From the NCBI GenBank assembly GCA_015485015.1, contig WFUK01000283.1:1-10218 (forward strand): a stretch of 10,218 nt of DNA, read 5' to 3'. The notes beneath the pieces are model-generated. The model had not been told where the DNA came from and did not search any database. It worked only from the letters and a program-made list of their open reading frames with translations. Origin of the DNA: Paracoccaceae bacterium (GTDB taxonomy: Bacteria > Pseudomonadota > Alphaproteobacteria > Rhodobacterales > Rhodobacteraceae). Each line of letters starts with the position of its first letter. Position 1 is the stretch's first letter. The position numbers and the translations under genes were made by a program. Below, piece by piece: positions 6,210-10,218 of the stretch.

Positions 6210-6554
6210 ATGGATGCTTTTCTATCACGCGAAGTGCTTGATGGCCTTGAGCGCGCCCGCAAGCAGGCGCAGCGCAAGAAAAACCGCCTGCGCCTGCATG
6301 TGGGAGACGAGGTTTACCCATTGCTCAAGCTGACGGAAGACGGCTTCGAGATGGAGCGGGACGCCGCACCTCATCTGCGCGGCTTTGTCGATATCTATGA
6401 CGGGGCGCGCCATCTGGCCACCTGCCTCGTGATCCATTCCGAGCCTGAAGGCAGCTTGATGCGCTATGAATACAAGCGCCATACCAGCGTCACCGATGGT
6501 CCTGCCAAGGATTTTGTGGTGGATGAAAACGCGCCGGTTGCCCTGCTTCGCTAG
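6210..6554 (+). CDS. Conserved hypothetical protein, 114 residues
   Basis: Translation signals are strong: GGAGG at 6198-6202 lies seven bases before the ATG, and a good promoter sits at 6114-6142. The protein starts with a helical, very basic stretch (ARKQAQRKKNRLRLHV, about residues 16-31). It continues as a compact, probably beta-rich domain with VYPLLKLTEDGFEM (35-48), LRGFVDIYDGARHLATCLVI (56-75) and MRYEYKRHT (83-91). There are no membrane segments and no signal peptide. I recall similar short proteins in Rhodobacterales with the box 'LRG-VD-YDGARHL' conserved, annotated as hypothetical. The fold somewhat suggests a PilZ-like barrel, but the RxxxR and D/NxSxxG signatures are absent, so I do not assign it. 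It stands alone between the receiver-like gene and the dgc operon. Confidence 0.78.
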   Translation: MDAFLSREVLDGLERARKQAQRKKNRLRLHVGDEVYPLLKLTEDGFEMERDAAPHLRGFVDIYDGARHLATCLVIHSEPEGSLMRYEYKRHTSVTDGPAKDFVVDENAPVALLR

Positions 6555-6556
6555 CT

Positions 6557-6580
6557 ATATTCGCTGATCCTTGCAAAAAT
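6557..6580. promoter_or_regulatory. Degenerate copy of the TTTTTGC-N8-GCAAAAA dyad, distal dgcN site
   Basis: ATATTCGC (6557-6564) and GCAAAAAT (6573-6580) are arranged with GC centres 10 bases apart, exactly as in the two better copies at 3274-3297 and 6618-6641. The right half is identical to the 3290-3297 copy and the left half matches 6 of 8. It begins three bases after the stop of the 114-residue gene and about 115 bases upstream of the dgcN ATG. Taken with the proximal copy it suggests two operators flanking the dgcN promoter. Confidence 0.35.
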
Positions 6581-6617
6581 TAGCCAGTTCACGCAATATT
6601 TCAGCGAAATTTCCTTT

Positions 6618-6641
6618 ATTTTTGCAAAATCAGGCAAAAAC
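6618..6641. promoter_or_regulatory. Candidate operator upstream of dgcN (TTTTTGC-N8-GCAAAAA)
   Basis: TTTTTGC (6619-6625) and GCAAAAA (6634-6640) form a perfect 7-bp dyad around 8 bases and share ATTTTTGCAA...GGCAAAAA with the site upstream of the class V aminotransferase. It lies 54 bases before the dgcN ATG. The GC cores are about one helical turn apart, as expected for a dimeric regulator. No clear -10 is visible downstream; a weak promoter TTGCAA-N18-AATATT (6571-6600) would put transcription start near 6607 and this dyad just after it, a repressor-like position. The regulator is not in the window. Confidence 0.5.
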
Positions 6642-6662
6642 TCCCGCCGCTTCAGCGCTATC

Positions 6663-6679
6663 TGACAGCTAAACTGTCA
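6663..6679. promoter_or_regulatory. TGACAG-N5-CTGTCA dyad next to the dgcN ribosome binding site
   Basis: TGACAG (6663-6668) and CTGTCA (6674-6679) are perfect inverted copies around CTAAA, ending five bases before the GGAGAG ribosome binding site (6684-6689) of dgcN. It could be a protein operator or an RNA hairpin close enough to influence ribosome access. A 6-bp dyad alone is not strong evidence, but its position is suggestive. Confidence 0.35.
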
Positions 6680-6694
6680 TGCTGGAGAGAAACA

Positions 6695-7690
6695 ATGATT
6701 GATGCACCATATATCCTGTTTTTGGGCGACGCGGTAGATCCGCTCGCCGCCAAGGTCGCCCAAGGTATTCGCGATTGGCGGCCTGATTATGCCAAAGCGC
6801 AATTCCGCCTGCCGGGCTGCAATGCCGATATGGGCCTGCCCGATATGACCATGGAAGAGGCCGCTGCCGCGGGCATAAAAACCGTAGTGATCGGCGTGGC
6901 TAATCGCGGCGGGCATATCTCGGAAGCCTGGATCACCGCGCTGGAAGCGGCGCTGGTGGCGGGCATGGATATCGCCTCGGGCCTGCATAATCTGCTATCC
7001 GACGAGGGCGCATTGGTTGCGGCGGCGCAAATGCATGGCCGCACCTTGCATGATGTGCGCATCCCCACCGTGGCCTACCCGATCGCCAACGGTAAAAAGC
7101 GCAGCGGCAAGCGGGTATTGGCCGTGGGCACCGATTGCTCGGTTGGCAAGATGTATACCGCGATTGCGCTGGAGCGCGAGATGCAGGCGCGCGGGCTAAA
7201 CGCCACCTTCCGCGCCACTGGCCAGACCGGTATTCTGATCACCGGCGGCGGCATCCCGCTTGATGCGGTGGTGGCCGATTTCATGGCCGGCGCGGTGGAA
7301 TATCTGACGCCGGAAAATGACCCCGACCATTGGGATATTATCGAGGGCCAAGGCTCGCTTTTCCATGCCAGCTATTCCGGTGTCACCATGGCGCTGATCC
7401 ATGGCGGCCAGCCCGATGCCCTCATTCTGGCCCATGAGCCAACCCGCAGCCATATGCGCGGCCTGCCCGAATATGCCCTGCCCAGCCTGGAAGATCTGCG
7501 GGATATGGCGCTGCGCCTCGCGCAGGTGGTTAATCCTGCCTGCAAGGTGATCGGGGTATCGGTGAATACCGCAAAAATGCCCGAGGACGAGGCCAGCGCC
7601 TATTTGCAGGCGCTCGAAACCAGGCTCGGCCTGCCCTGTGTGGACCCTTACCGCCACGGCGCGGCGCGGCTTGTGGATGCGCTGGCATGA
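6695..7690 (+). CDS. dgcN: D-glutamate N-acetyltransferase DgcN (DUF1611 family)
   Basis: The 331-residue protein matches the DUF1611 family. An N-terminal Rossmann-like part (about 1-130) includes YILFLGDAVDPLAAKVAQG and VVIGVANRGGHI. A P-loop-like C-terminal part follows, with GTDCSVGKMYTA (145-156), where the usual Ser/Thr after Lys is Met, and then RATGQTGILITGGGIPLDAV (173-192), EGQGSLFHASYSG (217-229) and LAHEPTRSHMRGLP (245-258). Members of this family were characterised as DgcN, transferring acetyl from acetyl-CoA to D-glutamate in a D-Glu catabolic pathway of marine bacteria and haloarchaea. The assignment here rests on family and on the dgcA neighbour. The start is firm, with GGAGAG five bases upstream of the ATG. 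Its stop overlaps the dgcA start in ATGA, so the two are translationally coupled. Candidate operators lie in the 140-base leader. Confidence 0.87.
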   Translation: MIDAPYILFLGDAVDPLAAKVAQGIRDWRPDYAKAQFRLPGCNADMGLPDMTMEEAAAAGIKTVVIGVANRGGHISEAWITALEAALVAGMDIASGLHNLLSDEGALVAAAQMHGRTLHDVRIPTVAYPIANGKKRSGKRVLAVGTDCSVGKMYTAIALEREMQARGLNATFRATGQTGILITGGGIPLDAVVADFMAGAVEYLTPENDPDHWDIIEGQGSLFHASYSGVTMALIHGGQPDALILAHEPTRSHMRGLPEYALPSLEDLRDMALRLAQVVNPACKVIGVSVNTAKMPEDEASAYLQALETRLGLPCVDPYRHGAARLVDALA

Positions 7691-8649
7691 TTACCGCCGT
7701 CGCCGAATCCTTTCCGCTGAACGAAGTATTTACCATCTCGCGCGGCTCGCGCACGCATTCAAAGGTGGTGACGGTCAGCGTCTCGCGCGATGGGCAATTT
7801 GGCCGAGGTGAATGCGTGCCTTATGCCCGATACGGCGAGAGCATGGAAAGCGTGATCGCCCAGATCGAAGGCCTGCCCGAGCGCATCACCCGCGCCGAGC
7901 TGCAAGCGGCCCTGCCAGCCGGCGCGGCCCGCAACGCGGTGGACTGCGCGCTGTGGGATTGGCAGGCGAAATCCGCCGGAAAGCGCGTGTGGGAACTAGC
8001 GGGATTACCCGAACCGCGGCCGGTAATCACGGCCTTTACGCTTTCGCTACAAGCGCCCGAGGAAATGCAGCGCCAAGCCGCCAAGCACGCCGCACGCCCG
8101 CTGCTGAAGATCAAGCTCGGTGGCGAAGATGACATGGCGCGGCTGGAAGCGGTGCGCAAAGGCGCGCCCGATACGCGGATCATCGTAGACGCCAACGAGG
8201 GCTGGTCCCCCGAGCTATATACCGCGCTCGCCCCTGCCCTGATCCGCCTCGGGGTCGAGGTGGTGGAGCAGCCCTTGCCAGCGGGGGCCGATGATATGCT
8301 GGGTGAAATCGCGCGGCCATTGCCCGTATGCGCTGACGAAAGCTGCCATGATCGCCAGAGCCTGCCCGCGCTCAAGGGCAAATATGACATGGCCAATATC
8401 AAGCTCGACAAAACCGGCGGGCTGACCGAAGCGCTGGCCTTGAAGGACGCGGCGCTTGCGGAAGGTTATACCCTGATGATCGGCTGCATGGTCGGCACCT
8501 CTTTGGCCATGGCCCCCGCCACCTTGCTGGCGCAGGGCGCGGGAATCGTGGATCTGGACGGGCCGCTGCTTTTGGCACGTGACCGCGCCGCCCCTTTGCG
8601 CTATGACGAGCGCGGGGTTTACCCGCCAACCGCTGAATTATGGGGATAA
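7687..8649 (+). CDS. dgcA: N-acetyl-D-glutamate racemase DgcA (enolase superfamily)
   Basis: The 320-residue protein is an enolase-superfamily racemase of the dipeptide-epimerase/muconate-lactonising type. The N-terminal capping domain (about 1-110) contains GRGECVPYARYGES (39-52). In the barrel the catalytic KxK is KIK (K141, K143). Metal ligands are D168 (IIVDANEGWS), E194 (VVEQPLP) and D217 (CADESCHD), and the opposite-face base lysine is K239 (ANIKLDKTGG). GCMVGTSLAMAPA (266-278) and DLDGPLLL (289-296) complete the barrel. All catalytic residues are present, so it should be active. Sequence alone could also fit L-Ala-D/L-Glu epimerase, but coupling to dgcN by the ATGA overlap favours N-acetyl-D-Glu to N-acetyl-L-Glu racemisation. 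The dat ATG lies two bases after the stop. Confidence 0.87.
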   Translation: MITAVAESFPLNEVFTISRGSRTHSKVVTVSVSRDGQFGRGECVPYARYGESMESVIAQIEGLPERITRAELQAALPAGAARNAVDCALWDWQAKSAGKRVWELAGLPEPRPVITAFTLSLQAPEEMQRQAAKHAARPLLKIKLGGEDDMARLEAVRKGAPDTRIIVDANEGWSPELYTALAPALIRLGVEVVEQPLPAGADDMLGEIARPLPVCADESCHDRQSLPALKGKYDMANIKLDKTGGLTEALALKDAALAEGYTLMIGCMVGTSLAMAPATLLAQGAGIVDLDGPLLLARDRAAPLRYDERGVYPPTAELWG

Positions 8650-8651
8650 GC

Positions 8652-9503
8652 ATGAGCAGGATTGTATATGTAAACGGCGAATATCTGCCGGAAGAAGATG
8701 CCAAAATTTCGGTCTTTGATCGCGGCTTTCTGATGGCGGATGCCGTGTATGAAGTGACCTCGATCATTGATGGCAAAATGATTGATTTCAAAGGCCACGC
8801 CGCGCGGCTGGAGCGCTCGCTTTCCGAGCTGGATATGAAAGCCGCCTGCACCATGGACGAGCTGGAGGCGATTCACCGCGAGATGATCGCCCGCAACAAC
8901 CTCACCGAAGGGCTGGTTTATTTGCAGGTCACGCGCGGCATTGCCGATCGTGATTTTACCTATCCCGATGTGGAGCCTTCGATGGTGCTGTTTACCCAAG
9001 CGAAAAATGTGGTGAATTCGCCGATGGCCAAGCATGGTATGAAGGTGATCTCCATCCCCGATATTCGCTGGGGCCGCCGCGATATCAAAACCGTGCAACT
9101 GCTGGCACCCTCGATGGGCAAGATGGCCGCCAAGGCCGCAGGCTGCGATGATGCCTGGCTGGTGGAAGACGGGTTTGTGACCGAAGGCACCTCCAATAAC
9201 GCCTATATCGTGACGCAAGAGGGCACGATTGTGACCCGCGATCTGGGGCACGAAATTCTGTCCGGCATCACCCGCGCCGCCGTGCTGCGCTTTGCGGCCG
9301 AAGCGCAGATCAAGATCGAGGAGCGGCCCTTTACCATCGCCGAAGCCCAAACGGCAAAAGAGGCGTTTGTCACTTCGGCCACCACATTTGTGGGACCGGT
9401 GGTGGAGATCGACGGCGCGCAAATCGGCGATGGCAAAGTGGGTGATATCGCCCGCCGCCTGCGCGAAATATATCTGGAAGAAAGCCTCAAAACCGCAATC
9501 TAG
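8652..9503 (+). CDS. dat: D-amino-acid transaminase (class IV PLP aminotransferase)
   Basis: The 283-residue protein is a fold-type IV aminotransferase of the length of Bacillus D-amino acid transaminase. The Schiff-base lysine is in WGRRDIKTVQLL (K146), and the PLP-nitrogen partner Glu in FVTEGTSNNAY (E178). It has the D-transaminase box VTRGIADRDFTYP (93-105), with R100 at the place of the Bacillus carboxylate-trap Arg98. The residue two after it is Phe102, where Bacillus has His100, so substrate preference may differ. The family moves amino groups between D-amino acids and 2-oxoacids, typically D-Ala plus 2-oxoglutarate to pyruvate plus D-Glu. The ATG at 8652 with GGGGA at 8642-8646 is preferred over the ATG four codons earlier, which lies inside dgcA. 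Only two bases separate it from the dgcA stop, so it is almost certainly the third gene of the operon. Confidence 0.88.
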   Translation: MSRIVYVNGEYLPEEDAKISVFDRGFLMADAVYEVTSIIDGKMIDFKGHAARLERSLSELDMKAACTMDELEAIHREMIARNNLTEGLVYLQVTRGIADRDFTYPDVEPSMVLFTQAKNVVNSPMAKHGMKVISIPDIRWGRRDIKTVQLLAPSMGKMAAKAAGCDDAWLVEDGFVTEGTSNNAYIVTQEGTIVTRDLGHEILSGITRAAVLRFAAEAQIKIEERPFTIAEAQTAKEAFVTSATTFVGPVVEIDGAQIGDGKVGDIARRLREIYLEESLKTAI

Positions 9504-9513
9504 CGGCGCGGGC

Positions 9514-9539
9514 TATCGGGCGGCGCTAACCGCCCGATA
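9514..9539. terminator. Strong hairpin between convergent genes, likely bidirectional terminator
   Basis: TATCGGGCGG (9514-9523) and CCGCCCGATA (9530-9539) form a perfect 10-bp GC-rich stem with a six-base loop, 10 bases after the dat stop. The convergent gene ends inside the structure: its TAG is read from 9528-9526, in the loop. There is no long T-tract on either strand (TTATCCCTT follows on the + side), so termination may be weak or factor-assisted. Position between two convergent genes makes a terminator the best reading. Confidence 0.6.
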
Positions 9540-10218
9540 TTATCCCTTGGGTAAAGCGGCGCAGCCCGTCAATGACGTTGCTAAAGCCCGAGATAACCGG
9601 CTCAAGCGCCGGCACCATGGCCGAGATATTTTCGGCGAAAAGATAAACCGCCAATAGCAGCAAAAACAGATACAGCACTAAAAAGAACCCAAGCCGCCGA
9701 CCCGAACGGGGCTGGGGGCCATCATCCATATCCAGCAACGCACTCTTAAGCGCATTTTTGGGCCTTTCAACCTTAGGCTGAACCGGCTCGGGCGGTTTTT
9801 TGGCCTTGCCGAATTTGCCCAGCAATCCTGGCTTGCCAGCTGCATTTCCGGGCTTCGCCTCGTTTTTCGGGCCTCTGAACGAGGATAGCTGCGCCCGAAT
9901 AGCGGCTTCTACATCTTCGGCAGAATCCACCGGCGTTGGCTTGGCCGCCGAGGCGGAAGACGGGCCGCTGGCCACCGGCGCAGGGGCGCTTGGCTGGCTT
10001 GGCTTGCTAACCGGCGCCGGCTCGGAACCTATGGTGGAAAACGGGGCCGAATGCACATCCGCATCAACAATATTCACCACTTCAGGCGCTGCGGGCCGTA
10101 GATCCGTATCGTTCTGCTTTTCGAGGTTGGCGATATGCCGGGCCTCTAGCGAATCCGGTTCCGGCGTTGGATCAAAGCCGGAAGCCTCGTTTTCCTCTGG
10201 TTCTTCCGCTTCTTCCTC
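9526..10218 (-). CDS. C-terminal part of a single-pass membrane protein, possibly a zinc-ribbon-type protein (N-terminus outside window)
   Basis: The frame is open from the right edge of the window to a TAG at 9526-9528, at least 230 residues, so a GTG start at 10078-10080 is not needed and the protein is 5'-truncated here. The visible part begins with a Glu-rich stretch (EEEAEEPEENE), passes through a long Pro/Ala/Ser-rich disordered region and a basic Lys/Gly/Pro-rich region, and then has one membrane helix (RRLGFFLVLYLFLLLLAVYLF). About 35 residues follow (ISAMVPALEPVISGF...). This tail resembles alphaproteobacterial proteins that start with an MJ0042-type zinc ribbon and end with a helix plus a VPAL segment. 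The zinc ribbon would lie beyond the edge, so this is only an inference. The codon pattern and the stop within a shared hairpin support it as a real gene. Confidence 0.72.
   Translation of the reverse strand, partial: EEEAEEPEENEASGFDPTPEPDSLEARHIANLEKQNDTDLRPAAPEVVNIVDADVHSAPFSTIGSEPAPVSKPSQPSAPAPVASGPSSASAAKPTPVDSAEDVEAAIRAQLSSFRGPKNEAKPGNAAGKPGLLGKFGKAKKPPEPVQPKVERPKNALKSALLDMDDGPQPRSGRRLGFFLVLYLFLLLLAVYLFAENISAMVPALEPVISGFSNVIDGLRRFTQGIISGG

Noticed and set aside
8619..9422. Minus-strand open frame of 267 codons opposite dat
   Set aside because: It is rich in His, Gly and Arg with no motif, and lies opposite a clear class IV aminotransferase with all catalytic residues.
1..10218. CRISPR arrays, tRNA or rRNA genes, insertion sequences, prophage genes
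   Set aside because: No regularly spaced repeats, cloverleaf, rRNA stretch, transposase or phage protein is seen on either strand.

Overview
The window reads as chromosomal DNA of an alphaproteobacterium, most likely a member of the Rhodobacterales. The evidence is the moderately high GC content, the alphaproteobacterial style of the enzymes, and two small proteins (a degenerate receiver at 5689-6075 and a 114-residue protein at 6210-6554) that resemble families I remember mainly from that order. The order is an inference; no rRNA or other marker is present. The first ~130 bases are clearly more AT-rich (about 38% GC by hand count) and use codons such as AGA, ATA and TTA, so the left edge looks like foreign or accessory DNA.

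Layout. 1-132: tail of an unrecognised gene, followed at once by a perfect 20-bp palindrome. 355-1992 (+): three small membrane proteins, two of them DUF3592-type paralogues and one with two membrane helices and a soluble C-terminal domain. 1989-5516 (-): a class V PLP aminotransferase, a BktB-type beta-ketothiolase and the cobalamin-pathway membrane enzyme CobD (CbiB). The aminotransferase meets the membrane-protein cluster tail to tail with overlapping stop codons. 5689-6554 (+): a receiver-like protein with Glu at the phosphoacceptor position, then the 114-residue conserved hypothetical with a good sigma-70-like promoter. 6695-9503 (+): a tightly packed three-gene operon, dgcN-dgcA-dat. 9526-10218 (-): the C-terminal part of a single-pass membrane protein with a long acidic and Pro/Ala/Ser-rich region, running off the window. 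A strong hairpin separates it from the dat gene.

The most coherent system is the dgcN-dgcA-dat operon. By family, DgcN N-acetylates D-glutamate, DgcA racemises N-acetyl-D-glutamate to the L form, and Dat is a D-amino acid transaminase. Together they would funnel amino groups from several D-amino acids (D-Ala and others from peptidoglycan or seawater) onto 2-oxoglutarate as D-Glu and then on to N-acetyl-L-Glu. A deacylase that would release L-Glu is not in this window.

The most unexpected signal is a repeated dyad, TTTTTGC-N8-GCAAAAA. It occurs once between the thiolase and aminotransferase genes and once in the dgcN leader, with a third degenerate copy further upstream of dgcN. This suggests a shared transcription factor linking the two aminotransferase loci.
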